The notes beneath the pieces were generated by a model. The model made no database searches. It saw nothing but the letters and a program-made list of their open reading frames with translations, and was not told where the DNA came from. Positions 24,771 through 34,421 of a DNA stretch of 64,000 bases are shown piece by piece. Every line of letters starts with the position of its first letter. The first letter of the stretch is position 1. This stretch comes from a virus, in IMG/VR virus record IMGVR_UViG_3300031521_000034, positions 1-64,000 of that record; one strand, given 5' to 3'. Both the position numbers and the translations under genes were made by a program.

Positions 24771-26387
24771 ATGAGCCCCGATTTGATAGCATTGATCGAC
24801 AGTGATACTCCGAAAATCAATCCACTGATTGCGGAGGGTGTAGCGTTCCATGAACTCAAGCAAGTGGATAGCTATATCGATCAAATCTTCAAATTGATAA
24901 GTGCGGATTTTCCCGAGAGTCTGTCGTACATAGGCTACCGTAGGTGCACACCTATGGAGGAATACCGCCACAAAACAAAGTCTGGAGTCTACGATTTCGC
25001 CAGAAGCGACGTCTATCTGAACGAGTATCAATTCAGTTACGTGGAAAAGAATGGTGTGGAGCACGAACTCAAAGTTCCGTTGTATCTGCCGTTCTGCGCT
25101 ATTGGTGGTGTGATGCATATCTCAGGATCGCGTCACGTGATATCTCCTGTTCTGACGGACCAGGTGATTTCTCTTGGACTCAATTCCGTATTCGTTGGTG
25201 TGATTCGCGGGAAGGTAACTTTCAAGCGCATCTCCCACACTTTTGTCTGTAACGGCGTCGACGAGCCAGTACAAGTGTGTTGGGCTTCGGCCTACAACAG
25301 ATCGGAAAGACAGAAAAAAGACTCAGCAACTACACGCGCTCTTGCATCACTGGCGCACTACTTGTTCTGCAAGTATGGGTTGTTTGAAGCCTTCGAAAAG
25401 TTTGCCAAAATTACGCCTATTGTCGGTGAACGGGAAATCACTCATGAAGTGTATCCTGAATCCGAATGGGTAATATGCGAATCGCTCAAAAGAGCTCCGA
25501 GTACCTGCTTAGGGCGTTTGTACACACCCACGCTGATCCGGATAGCGATTCGCAAGTCTGACTTTAACGCCATGGCTCGGAACCTGGTCGCGGGTTTCTT
25601 CTATGTCGTAGACCATTTCCCGGACAGAATGCGGGTGGAAGACGTATCGTCACGAGCCAACTGGCTGGTGCTGCTCGGTGAGATCAATGTCACTGGCAAT
25701 CGTCCCACGGGCTATCTGCTCGATGAAATGAAAAAGCACATTGCATCACTGGATGGTTATCTCGACAAACCTATTGAGCTCTCACTTCGCGACATCGGAA
25801 TTCATGTCAAGAACTTTTTTGAGCTGATGGCCGTCATCATCGATCGCTATAATGACTGGATGCTCACTGATCCGGATCGTGCGTACTCGATGTATGACAA
25901 GAGGGTGACGGTTCTTCCGCACCTGATGTTCGATGTGACCAAAGCGATCGTGTACACTCTGTATGACTTGCAGGACCCGCGTAAGAGCGCGACATTTCGT
26001 GATGTCGAGGCTGTCTTCAAGCGGCATCTCAAGCCCGGCAGGATTTACAAGATCACTAAGAACCACAGGGAGCTCTCAGCCCTGTCGTACTCTGGTGACA
26101 ACATGGCCCTCAAATTCACCTCTATCTTGATCCCGCAGGCAAAACTGCAAACTGGCCCCAGTGGCAAGGGACACGCTGGAGGTGGTGAATCACAGAAGCT
26201 GCATGCCTCAGTGGCTGAGGTGGGTGGTTATCTCAATATCCCGAAAGCTGAACCTAGCGGACGGTCGCGTATCAATCCCCTGGTTCGCCTCAACGAGAAA
26301 GGAGTGGTGGTGAGGAATCCGGAATTGGTTGAATTGCTCGACAGTGTGCAGGCTATGATTCGTGTCAATGGAAAGGAAAGTGCTTAA
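24771..26387 (+). CDS. RNA polymerase beta-subunit-like protein (N-terminal part), 538 aa
   Basis: Two segments resemble bacterial RNAP beta. Residues 102-130 (VPLYLPFCAIGGVMHISGSR, then HVISPVLTD) line up with the beta G-x-F-I-I-N-G-x-E-R-V-I-V-S-Q region. Near 493-512, SGRSRINPLVRLNEKGVV sits where beta has H-Y-G-R-I-C-P-I-E-T-P-E-G. PhiKZ-like phages carry split beta chains, one of them encoded shortly after the capsid gene, matching this position. The stop overlaps the next start (TAATG). The match is by eye and remote. Confidence 0.5.
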   Translation: MSPDLIALIDSDTPKINPLIAEGVAFHELKQVDSYIDQIFKLISADFPESLSYIGYRRCTPMEEYRHKTKSGVYDFARSDVYLNEYQFSYVEKNGVEHELKVPLYLPFCAIGGVMHISGSRHVISPVLTDQVISLGLNSVFVGVIRGKVTFKRISHTFVCNGVDEPVQVCWASAYNRSERQKKDSATTRALASLAHYLFCKYGLFEAFEKFAKITPIVGEREITHEVYPESEWVICESLKRAPSTCLGRLYTPTLIRIAIRKSDFNAMARNLVAGFFYVVDHFPDRMRVEDVSSRANWLVLLGEINVTGNRPTGYLLDEMKKHIASLDGYLDKPIELSLRDIGIHVKNFFELMAVIIDRYNDWMLTDPDRAYSMYDKRVTVLPHLMFDVTKAIVYTLYDLQDPRKSATFRDVEAVFKRHLKPGRIYKITKNHRELSALSYSGDNMALKFTSILIPQAKLQTGPSGKGHAGGGESQKLHASVAEVGGYLNIPKAEPSGRSRINPLVRLNEKGVVVRNPELVELLDSVQAMIRVNGKESA

Positions 26388-28243
26388 TGGCAAGAGATCA
26401 GCAACTTATGCAGACCACTTCCGATATCATCGGAGATCTGCTTGATGCCAGTGTGAGAGGGGGAGTATCCGTACCCCGAGAGGAGTTTGCCAGGGAAGCC
26501 TCAGTTAGTGGCTTCCGCAACCAGCTCTTCGACAAGCTGGTTCAGAACTCGGCAGACATCTTCCTGCTGTGCGTTCACACCGGAAAGGTGAGTAACGATG
26601 CTCGTGCTCTTGAACAAGTGTGCAGCAACGTTCTCGAAGCAACCATCGGTGCCTGGGCCAACGAAATGCGCGTTCGGATGAGTCGCGCCGAAGAAGATTC
26701 GTGCTATGAGCTCAAGGAGACCTACGCCGGAATGATGGATGATCTGGCTGAGTGGCGAGCCGGGCGTATTCCTCGCAGTTATGAGGATCGGCGTGGCGGT
26801 TATGGTGGTCGCGATCGTGAACGTGACTATCGGGATGACCGTCGCAGTGGTGAATCGGACCCCTTCTTCAATTCGCGTCGTTCCGGTGGTGGTAGTCGAG
26901 CCGGCAATGGCGGTAGCTCCTTTACCGAAGCGCGTGCCGGTATGCAGCAGTTTGGCTCTGCACCAGTCGCTGAAAAACAAGTAGCTCCAGTCATGCGCCG
27001 CGGCAGCGATATCGGGTTTACTGACCCGGTGTACAGGGACATGACGGTTGTTCCTGGTTCAGCTGCTGAAAGTGTGACATCCGACTGCAACGCTGAATTG
27101 CGCAACCTGCCGGTCTCCGAGGCCATGAAGTACCCGCCCCAAGATCCGGATAATCCCCACCCCACGGCATTCGACCCGTTTGTTGAAACGATTGTGCCGG
27201 TTGTGGTGTTGGGGAACGATAACAAGAAAGTACGTTACTTCAAGTTCGAAAGCATTAAGGAAGGTGACATGGAACAAGCTCGGCATAACCTGGCCGCAAC
27301 CTTCGGCACAGACCATCTCAGTCGCGAATTGCCTGCTGGCAGCATTCAGGCAATCCGCAAGGCAATCAATGACAACCAAGAGCGGATCATCGACGTCGTC
27401 GAAGAATCCAATGGCGGCCGTCCTCGTGAGCCTGAGAAACCTCGTTTCCTCGAGAACTTCAATGAGCCTACCCAGGCTTTGGAGTTTGGTCTGGATTCGG
27501 TCTGGGGTTATCGGCGCGCTGAATATGAACAGAAGCGTCTGCTGGTGCCGACGCTCGACGTTTATGTTCGGTCGAGCCTGCTGCTTGAGCTGGTCAAGTT
27601 CACCAGCATCGATCAGGTCGAGTTGCTCAACGCCATGGCTGAGTCCACCACTCTCGAGCGTCTGGGTTTCTACTACAAGAAGCTCATGAGCAAGGAAGTG
27701 GGACTGCCGATGCTCTCCCGCACCATCATCAACAAGCGCCTCACTGATATCACCAATCTGGCGCTTCGGGTGAACGTGGGCCTGCCCAAGATGCGCATCG
27801 AGTACTTCGAGAGTGATTTCGAAGAGGTCGAAGCACACATCTGCGCGAGCTACGGCCTGTCGATCGGCAATGCCTTCCTCAAGTACTTCAACCGCAAGGT
27901 CGCTCAAGCAGTGACGGTGTTCGGTACGGACAATCGTTCGGTCTTTCTCGATGCACTGGGCTATGAATCGGACAATGTTCCGGAACTCAACGCCCTGTGT
28001 ACTGAAGTCCGCACGGCGGTCATCAGTCTCAACTCCAACGAGCTCGGCTTCGCGTTTCAGGCCGGTACTCCGACTCTGGTCATTCGCGAGAAGACTCCGC
28101 TGTTGTTCAATCTGGCCATCACCATCATGAAGAACTACCGCGAGAACGTGCGGTATGTGCTTGAGACGGCTGACGGCTATCGCTTCGAGCTCTCCAAGAG
28201 CTGGCTCAACCCGCATGAGCAAGTCCTCATCGTCGACATCTGA
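26387..28243 (+). CDS. Unknown protein with Arg/Gly/Asp-rich linker, 618 aa
   Basis: Residues 1-125 are helical. About 125-175 is a disordered linker rich in R, G, D and S (RRGGYGGRDRERDYRDDRR). The remaining 430 residues are globular, with no motif I recognise. RGG-like linkers often contact nucleic acid. Codons lean to G/C endings, suggesting a well-expressed, possibly virion, protein. It is coupled to the RNAP-beta-like gene by a one-base overlap and ends at a 16-bp hairpin. Its size is near that of phage-nucleus shell proteins, but I see no specific support for that. Confidence 0.6.
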   Translation: MARDQQLMQTTSDIIGDLLDASVRGGVSVPREEFAREASVSGFRNQLFDKLVQNSADIFLLCVHTGKVSNDARALEQVCSNVLEATIGAWANEMRVRMSRAEEDSCYELKETYAGMMDDLAEWRAGRIPRSYEDRRGGYGGRDRERDYRDDRRSGESDPFFNSRRSGGGSRAGNGGSSFTEARAGMQQFGSAPVAEKQVAPVMRRGSDIGFTDPVYRDMTVVPGSAAESVTSDCNAELRNLPVSEAMKYPPQDPDNPHPTAFDPFVETIVPVVVLGNDNKKVRYFKFESIKEGDMEQARHNLAATFGTDHLSRELPAGSIQAIRKAINDNQERIIDVVEESNGGRPREPEKPRFLENFNEPTQALEFGLDSVWGYRRAEYEQKRLLVPTLDVYVRSSLLLELVKFTSIDQVELLNAMAESTTLERLGFYYKKLMSKEVGLPMLSRTIINKRLTDITNLALRVNVGLPKMRIEYFESDFEEVEAHICASYGLSIGNAFLKYFNRKVAQAVTVFGTDNRSVFLDALGYESDNVPELNALCTEVRTAVISLNSNELGFAFQAGTPTLVIREKTPLLFNLAITIMKNYRENVRYVLETADGYRFELSKSWLNPHEQVLIVDI

Positions 28244-28258
28244 CGCCTTTCCGGCATA

Positions 28259-28294
28259 TGCACTGCTACTACCCTCACGGGTAGTAGCAGTGCA
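28259..28294. terminator. Bidirectional hairpin terminator, 16-bp stem
   Basis: TGCACTGCTACTACCC (28259-28274) pairs perfectly with 28279-28294 around TCAC. It lies between convergent stops at 28243 and 28321. CCGGCATA precedes it. Confidence 0.75.
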
Positions 28295-28320
28295 TTTCTT
28301 TCACTTACTTCTTTTTTTGC

Positions 28321-31300
28321 TTAAACCAATCCACTTTTGTCTTCATCTCCACCTTCGGGCTTTTCATTGTCCTCAGGTTTCTTTTCAGATTCAGGTTCGG
28401 AGTCGTCAGGAGCGGTCTCATCGGGAGCAGGTTCTTCATTCGGTTCGCCTTCGGGTTCTTCAGGCTCACCACTACCACCTCTGAAATCATCTCCACCCTC
28501 ACCACCAAAGCCAAACTCATCGCCACCGCCCTCACCACCAGTCTCATCACTGCTGGGTTCAGACGATGTATTTTCAGCAGGTTCAGTGACTTCCAGATCA
28601 GCAGCCATCACCTTATTGACATCATCCTTGAACTTCTTGGCATCCTTAGCGGCAGCCACAAAGTGTTTGACGATATCCTGCACGTGGGTCTGTTGTTCGG
28701 AATAGACATCATTGATGAGCGCGCCCTTGGAGTCTGTTGCCGTAATGCTGGAGAGCTCAGGCAGCATTCCATTCTGGTTGAAGAACTTCCTCATGAAGTA
28801 AGCGCGAAGCATCTTCTTGTAAGGATCAACCAAACTGGAAGCATTACCTACAAACTCTTCAGTCATGAACTCGCTGCTGATGATGTTATCGAGCATCGGG
28901 TCCAGTACCTTGACAAAGGTATCGATAGCAGTTGCCTGGTTCTCGATAGTGACGTTGTCGGGCGAAGGCAGCGTGGCATCCAAGCCATTGATGAAGTCGT
29001 ATGCCACCCTATAAACCAACTTGCGTTCCAGGTTGAGCTGCTCATCGGACTTCTCAGCAGGATCACTACTGACGGTCACATTGATGTCCTTCTCATCAAT
29101 GCGGATGGTGCCGACGTTGTTCATGATGATCTCATGAATTTTGTGCATCAGCGTTTGGTTATTGAGCACGATCTTCTTCATGTGCTCAGCCATCTGCGGC
29201 ATGATCTCATCCTGGATCTTCTTGACGCGCTTGGCGAACATGATGTTACTGTTCACGATGGATGTCGCAAACTCCGGACCTCCCAATCCTAGATCAACCA
29301 TTTCAGGAGTCAGATAGGCTCCCATGATCGAGCGCTTACGCAGCATCTCTTCGAGATCGGTGTCGGGCTTCGTATAGTTCGTAGCCTTCTCACCAATGTC
29401 GATGTTGACGTCAGGAATCTCAGGGTGGCCTTCGAATGTGAATTCCATACCCGCACGCTGAACCCAGTCAGCCACTTCAGTCGGAGCATTGATGCCCAGA
29501 GGGAAGTACTGCTGGCGAGACTTGATGAGCTCATGGATCGTGACTTCGATCGTCTTGTAGGGATCAGGGTCAGTTTCCTCGAGCTTGATCTTCACATCAG
29601 TGCGACCAATGGAGTTCTTAATCGATGCCATAACGTTGGCAAACATCACCATCACGCGGAACGAGAGCAAGATCCGCATATCATCGAGCAAAGACCTACC
29701 GGTGCCATTGCGGTTATAGTTCAGCGCAAAGTACGTCATAAGCTCAATCGGGATGAACAAGAGCTGAGTCGATTGCTTGGCCAGAGTGCGTGCCAGCATG
29801 ATTCGATAGAGTTCATCGTTACGACCCAGCGCTACGCCATTGTTGAACACACCATTGCGCAGTCGCTCGAGCAGGTCCTTTTCAACCATGTCTCCATAAG
29901 CACGAATGCTGTAGTCAACACGCATCCGATCCCTGAAGTTCATGGTCTCACCCGTGACCATGCTATCAACCTTGTTGAGCATTGCGGATGGGAAGTTATC
30001 CGTATTACCCGTCAGGCGAGAACTCATGTCCCTGATATAGTCATCCTGCAACTCAATGTTGAGAGGATAGCCGTTTCCATCGAGCAGGACATAATAGCCG
30101 ATGTGCTGGCTAGGGGCACCAGGGATGTGAACAGGAATCACCGATTCAGATGGCAGATCCAGAATAAGCGGGCAGCCAATCGACTTACGACCCAGTTGCT
30201 CTTGAGTCTTCAGGAATGCAATAGGCTTGTGCGATGTTGCCGTATCACGATAGACTTTGTTCGTGAGCTTCTGATCGGTGAGCTTATCGCTCCCTGCTTG
30301 CTTGGCTGCTTCCTTAGCATCCTGTCTGACATCATCACCCGATGCAGCCTTGAGCTTGTTCAGCTCAGCATCGGTCAAACGGAATGCTTCAGTGGAAATG
30401 CCATCGATGCGATCTGCCACAAACTGCTGCCGAATACGCTCATTGATCAGTGGCACCTTCATCACATTGAAGTTGTCGGTGACGGAGAGATACGTCGACA
30501 ATTCCGCCTCATCGACTTTCGCCCTATCTGCACGAATGGCTTCAAGTGCTGAGCGACCCGCTTCGGTCTTGGAAAGCCGGTGCTTGAGTGATTCAACAAC
30601 TTGCTTATCAATTGCTTCCAGATTCTTCTGGAAGCCTTCCATGCTGATGTTCGTTCCAGCATCGATGGCACCAGTGTTGATCTGGCTATTGTACATCTGC
30701 ATTGTTTCAAATGCGATGCCAACGTTGTTCTTGCGCAGAGCAGCATTGATTTTCTTTTGCTGCTTTTTGTTCGGTCCAAGAATGCCCAGAGGTGCAAAGT
30801 TGCCATTCTCAGTCACGAATCCGGAAAGTGACTCAGTACTCACTCGTCCAGCTGAGTTGATCACTTCATCGAGTGAATTTTCAGGAATCACCGCAATAGG
30901 ATGTGACCCACGATCGAACAAGACATTGCCGAGGATTTCTGCGAGCTTCGGTTTAATCTTGTAGTCCTGATCGAAGAATGTTTTGATTACATCGATGACG
31001 GCAGCGGAAGCGGAAGTCGGCAGAATGCCTTCAGGCCCAGAGATGGTGATCTCACCACTGCTCATGTCTCGCGGTGACTGTACAGATGCAATCAAAATCT
31101 GCTTCGATAGAGCAATGTCGGGGAGCAGTTGCAAGACCGTTTCAGAATCACGGATGTTGTCAACCTGCTTCTTGGAAATATCTTTGAAGATGTTGACATC
31201 CGGCATCGGAATCTTACGATTGCCGGCATTGTCATACATTGGCTGCTCACGTCCAGTAACTGTCTTCGAGAGCACAGCAGCCAGTCCTGGATCATTACCT

Positions 31301-31380
31301 ATCAAGCTCAAAGCGTGGACGCTTTTTCCCTGACCCATCTGGTTAACCAGTGATGGGACGGACGGAGTTTTCCCTGCCAT
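28321..31380 (-). CDS. Portal protein candidate, phiKZ type, 1019 aa
   Basis: The central region (about 430-720) has portal-like features: DYIRDMSSRLTGNTDNFPSA, a YSIRAYGDMVEKDLLERL helix, QLLFIPIELMTYFALNYNRNG, and a long helical stretch with a KIKLEETDPDPYKTIEVTIHEL turn. PhiKZ-family portals are of this size class. The last 85 residues are an acidic Glu/Gly/Pro/Asp-rich tail, probably disordered. Portals form the dodecameric DNA channel at one capsid vertex. GAGGA lies 10 nt before ATG 31380. It diverges from the next gene with only 31 bp between starts. An alternative is another large head-vertex protein. Confidence 0.55.
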   Translation of the reverse strand: MAGKTPSVPSLVNQMGQGKSVHALSLIGNDPGLAAVLSKTVTGREQPMYDNAGNRKIPMPDVNIFKDISKKQVDNIRDSETVLQLLPDIALSKQILIASVQSPRDMSSGEITISGPEGILPTSASAAVIDVIKTFFDQDYKIKPKLAEILGNVLFDRGSHPIAVIPENSLDEVINSAGRVSTESLSGFVTENGNFAPLGILGPNKKQQKKINAALRKNNVGIAFETMQMYNSQINTGAIDAGTNISMEGFQKNLEAIDKQVVESLKHRLSKTEAGRSALEAIRADRAKVDEAELSTYLSVTDNFNVMKVPLINERIRQQFVADRIDGISTEAFRLTDAELNKLKAASGDDVRQDAKEAAKQAGSDKLTDQKLTNKVYRDTATSHKPIAFLKTQEQLGRKSIGCPLILDLPSESVIPVHIPGAPSQHIGYYVLLDGNGYPLNIELQDDYIRDMSSRLTGNTDNFPSAMLNKVDSMVTGETMNFRDRMRVDYSIRAYGDMVEKDLLERLRNGVFNNGVALGRNDELYRIMLARTLAKQSTQLLFIPIELMTYFALNYNRNGTGRSLLDDMRILLSFRVMVMFANVMASIKNSIGRTDVKIKLEETDPDPYKTIEVTIHELIKSRQQYFPLGINAPTEVADWVQRAGMEFTFEGHPEIPDVNIDIGEKATNYTKPDTDLEEMLRKRSIMGAYLTPEMVDLGLGGPEFATSIVNSNIMFAKRVKKIQDEIMPQMAEHMKKIVLNNQTLMHKIHEIIMNNVGTIRIDEKDINVTVSSDPAEKSDEQLNLERKLVYRVAYDFINGLDATLPSPDNVTIENQATAIDTFVKVLDPMLDNIISSEFMTEEFVGNASSLVDPYKKMLRAYFMRKFFNQNGMLPELSSITATDSKGALINDVYSEQQTHVQDIVKHFVAAAKDAKKFKDDVNKVMAADLEVTEPAENTSSEPSSDETGGEGGGDEFGFGGEGGDDFRGGSGEPEEPEGEPNEEPAPDETAPDDSEPESEKKPEDNEKPEGGDEDKSGLV

Positions 31381-31411
31381 TTTTTGTATTCCTCTTGTAT
31401 TGGAGATCAAC

Positions 31412-33508
31412 GTGAATAACGACTATCAGCTCTATGTGCAGAGTGCGATCACTCTTGCAAAAACGATAGTCATCAAGTCAGTTGATGCATGTGAAGCAAT
31501 TAACGCTTATCTCATTGCTGAAAACGGCGAACGTGCAGTCGACAAAACTGACGAGACCACATGGAAGTACTACATGAATCTCGCAGGACAGTATCACTCG
31601 ACTGACACGATGATGACTGTTGTCTCATGGGATACCGGGGAGACGATAAATTTTACTGTGGCTAACTTGGCTGTGCATAAGGCAACAAAGGTGGCCTATG
31701 CATACGGAACCAAACGCTACAAGGCTCTGCTGACGCAATACCCGGCTCAAGAGCCTTTGATTCTCGGAATTCTCAACCCGGTAGACATCGATACGGCCAT
31801 CGCAGCTACCGATGGTCTTATTCTGGCCTATCCAGATGATTTGATTGAATCTAACGAGTATTCGCTGATATCCAAGCTCAATACTTGGGTGGCAAACTAT
31901 AAGACTCGCTGGGTCAATTCTCAGTTCTCAATTACGGATGAACTATATACTCCTGCTCATTTGGGCATCATGTATATGTGTCTATCCATGGCCATCGTGA
32001 CGTTTCGTGATGAGATGTCCAATACCAATGAAGCACACAGTTTTCACATCAGGCAGCACTTGCTGAGCCATGGTGTGCCTTCCACGGTGATTCGTTACCT
32101 CACAAAAAAGCAGGCATTGTTCTTCTACAGGAACATTGCTTATATTCAGAGAAATCTGGGTAGACAAGAGGTCTTCAAGTGGTTGGTGGATCACATCCTG
32201 ACAGAGCGTCAGTTTCCTCTGGCTTCATACAGGATGCGTCACAGTGACAAGAGCCTGACAACAGCACTGGCACCCACAATCTATTTCAAGAAGGAAGCAG
32301 CCAATAGCATCTATGATGCTGACGTGGGAGACCACATTAGTCTGGACACCCTGCTGTCCAAGGAAATAGCTCTGGCTCGTAACAATACCTCATACATCGG
32401 CGACAACACTGAGAAGATGAGAGCTGTATTCGAGCACTCCCTGTCAAACGTGGTTGAGACGAAGGTGCTGGAATCTTCTCTTATCAATTACGAGGATGCG
32501 GGTCAGTACAGCATTGAGAGCATTTCAGTCAATCACTGGATCTATATGGCGTACCTTGGTTATTACAATGTGTATGTTCACATTGAGAATAACAAGACCA
32601 GTGATGAGATGGCGCTGACGATGAAGGAGGCGTACATTCTTTATATGTACGTTTATGCAAAGAGCCTGGGACTGACCCTCAAGGAAATCCCGGACTTTCC
32701 TGCTACCTTTGTGCAGCGTATTCCCTTGCCCTCGGTGAGCGAGATGATGGTGGGTGTGAGTACTGGTAAGGTCGGAACAGACACAGCCGAATACGCTCTG
32801 TCTTTGTCACCCAAGATCACACCAGTTAAGTCTGTGTATGACTTCATTGCTCTATGCCGCGCTATCAAGGTTGCAGCGAAGTACCAAAGGCGGATTCCTT
32901 CGTACTATCAGGACTATCAGGCCCGTGGTCAGGCTCAGGATATGTGTTCGCGTATCTATTGCGACATGCTCTGCTCTCTGTCTACAGGCACCAAGTATTC
33001 CGACTGGCTCTCGGATATGAAGATTGACCTGACCAACTTCAGTAAGAGCGATTACTCGCTCATGGCACAGAACCTTTTGGTAGGTGCTACAGGTATCGAC
33101 CTGGCAGATGTGAACAGCATTGGCAACGTCTACAACGCCATGATGACACTCATCAAGAAGCTCAGCAGCTATTCTATCCAGTACGTCACTGATCCTTCCA
33201 GTGGATCTTTGATAGACCTCGGAATTCCTATGGTTAGAATGTGCGCTGGTGGCTTCAAAGGCGGGGATTTCGAGAGAGTAGATGTGGATGGCGTGGATGT
33301 TTTGTCTTGCCTTGGGAAAGGTAAGGACTCCCGTCACGTCAATTCCGATGTGAACCTGGATCGCAAAGCAATGCGTATCAAGATTCACATCAACATCAAT
33401 GTCGGACTCGATGTCAAAGTACGCATACCGGCCAATTCGTACAAGATCCATAGCAAGGTTTTTGGTGCCAGCATCAGACCTTTGTCAACAACTATCACCA
33501 AGAAATAA
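31412..33508 (+). CDS. Large virion protein, unknown, 698 aa
   Basis: The start is GTG at 31412 behind GGAGA; a TTG at 31400 is possible. The protein is long and largely helical, rich in Tyr and Met (for example YILYMYVYAK). A basic beta-like C terminus (KIHININVGLDVKVRIP) might mediate assembly contacts. No catalytic motif or membrane segment is seen. It is followed after 9 nt by another structural-type gene and diverges from the portal candidate, so a baseplate, neck or tail role is likely but unproven. Confidence 0.65.
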   Translation: MNNDYQLYVQSAITLAKTIVIKSVDACEAINAYLIAENGERAVDKTDETTWKYYMNLAGQYHSTDTMMTVVSWDTGETINFTVANLAVHKATKVAYAYGTKRYKALLTQYPAQEPLILGILNPVDIDTAIAATDGLILAYPDDLIESNEYSLISKLNTWVANYKTRWVNSQFSITDELYTPAHLGIMYMCLSMAIVTFRDEMSNTNEAHSFHIRQHLLSHGVPSTVIRYLTKKQALFFYRNIAYIQRNLGRQEVFKWLVDHILTERQFPLASYRMRHSDKSLTTALAPTIYFKKEAANSIYDADVGDHISLDTLLSKEIALARNNTSYIGDNTEKMRAVFEHSLSNVVETKVLESSLINYEDAGQYSIESISVNHWIYMAYLGYYNVYVHIENNKTSDEMALTMKEAYILYMYVYAKSLGLTLKEIPDFPATFVQRIPLPSVSEMMVGVSTGKVGTDTAEYALSLSPKITPVKSVYDFIALCRAIKVAAKYQRRIPSYYQDYQARGQAQDMCSRIYCDMLCSLSTGTKYSDWLSDMKIDLTNFSKSDYSLMAQNLLVGATGIDLADVNSIGNVYNAMMTLIKKLSSYSIQYVTDPSSGSLIDLGIPMVRMCAGGFKGGDFERVDVDGVDVLSCLGKGKDSRHVNSDVNLDRKAMRIKIHININVGLDVKVRIPANSYKIHSKVFGASIRPLSTTITKK

Positions 33509-33517
33509 GGATTGAAG

Positions 33518-34378
33518 ATGTCTACTGCTCAATCTTCTTCGGATAAGACTGTCCGAACCATTTACGGCTCCTATGTGCAGAACACTCTGCTCATGAAGAC
33601 CGAGTTCAACATGGCTGCCAATACCACCATGAATGAGTACTTTGATGTGCTCTCTGGTGTGGCTCCTGATGCGGGCGCTTATCCTTCAGCCAGGTACATT
33701 GCGATTGGTCGTGGCGGCCATACGCTCAAGACTGGTGCTGATGGTGAAGTGCTGGTGGATTACCTCAAGCACAGGGCAAGTGATGCGATGCTCTACAAGC
33801 CACTGCCTTTCGTGCTTCGCACCACCGACAACGACCTCACGGCAACTGAGCGTGCGAACTACGCGATACGCAAGTCAGTGGTCTATGGTGGCGTGAGCTA
33901 CTATGCGTACTACCTGCGCAGGTTCGATGTCACGGCTCTGAAGACCAACATGCAGTACAATACCGTGCTCAATGGTGATACCACGGTTACGTCGTTCATC
34001 CCGACAACCGACAACCTGCATCCGACGGCTTCGAACCTGTCCCCCACCGGGGTGACCTCCACCAGTGGCGACTATCTGAATACATCCACCATTCTGGATC
34101 TCATACTCGATGAAGCTAGCGTCTCCGAGATCCTCAATGCTGCCAAGGTCATCTACGGAAATGAAGCCTATGCATTCATTTCCGAAATGGCAATCGTGAC
34201 AGGTGTCGACAAGGTCACTCAGGGTTCTTTGCCTGCTGGTGCTACCTTCAACTACACTGAAGCCATTGCGGCGCAGGTACACACCTTCACCAGTGTCTCG
34301 GCCGACCTGCAAGGCCTGTCTGAAGGTTTCGAGGTGACGGTTGATGTCGGTTCCACTGAACCTCTGGGTGTGAACTGA
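33518..34378 (+). CDS. Virion structural protein, unknown, 286 aa
   Basis: AAGGA lies 6 nt before the ATG, which starts 9 nt after the 698-aa virion gene. The composition (Thr/Ser/Ala/Tyr, few Cys, repeated DGEVLVDYL/GDYLNTSTI-like beta runs) is that of a phage structural protein. ARYIAIGRGGH (about 58-68) forms a Gly loop but is not a P-loop. It resembles neck or tail-completion proteins in size, without a specific motif. The unit ends at a hairpin that also covers the start of the resolvase gene. Confidence 0.65.
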   Translation: MSTAQSSSDKTVRTIYGSYVQNTLLMKTEFNMAANTTMNEYFDVLSGVAPDAGAYPSARYIAIGRGGHTLKTGADGEVLVDYLKHRASDAMLYKPLPFVLRTTDNDLTATERANYAIRKSVVYGGVSYYAYYLRRFDVTALKTNMQYNTVLNGDTTVTSFIPTTDNLHPTASNLSPTGVTSTSGDYLNTSTILDLILDEASVSEILNAAKVIYGNEAYAFISEMAIVTGVDKVTQGSLPAGATFNYTEAIAAQVHTFTSVSADLQGLSEGFEVTVDVGSTEPLGVN

Positions 34379-34390
34379 ACGTGGAGTAAT

Positions 34391-34421
34391 CCCCCGTGAT
34401 ACGTATCTCAAATGACGGGGG
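34391..34421 (+). promoter_or_regulatory. Hairpin overlapping the resolvase start codon
   Basis: CCCCCGT (34391-34397) pairs with ACGGGGG (34415-34421). The resolvase GTG at 34396-34398 lies partly in the left arm. The structure could terminate the upstream unit and also limit translation initiation of the resolvase. Confidence 0.45.

Noticed and set aside
27059-28222. 387-aa minus-strand frame opposite the 618-aa gene
   Set aside because: Antisense shadow of a G/C-biased gene, with no ribosome binding site and atypical composition.
26387-28243. Phage-nucleus shell protein (chimallin)
   Set aside because: Only the length fits; no sequence feature that I can recognise supports it, so no such name is given.
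29425-30552. 375-aa plus-strand frame within the portal candidate
   Set aside because: Antisense shadow; the minus-strand frame is three times longer, with a good ribosome binding site.
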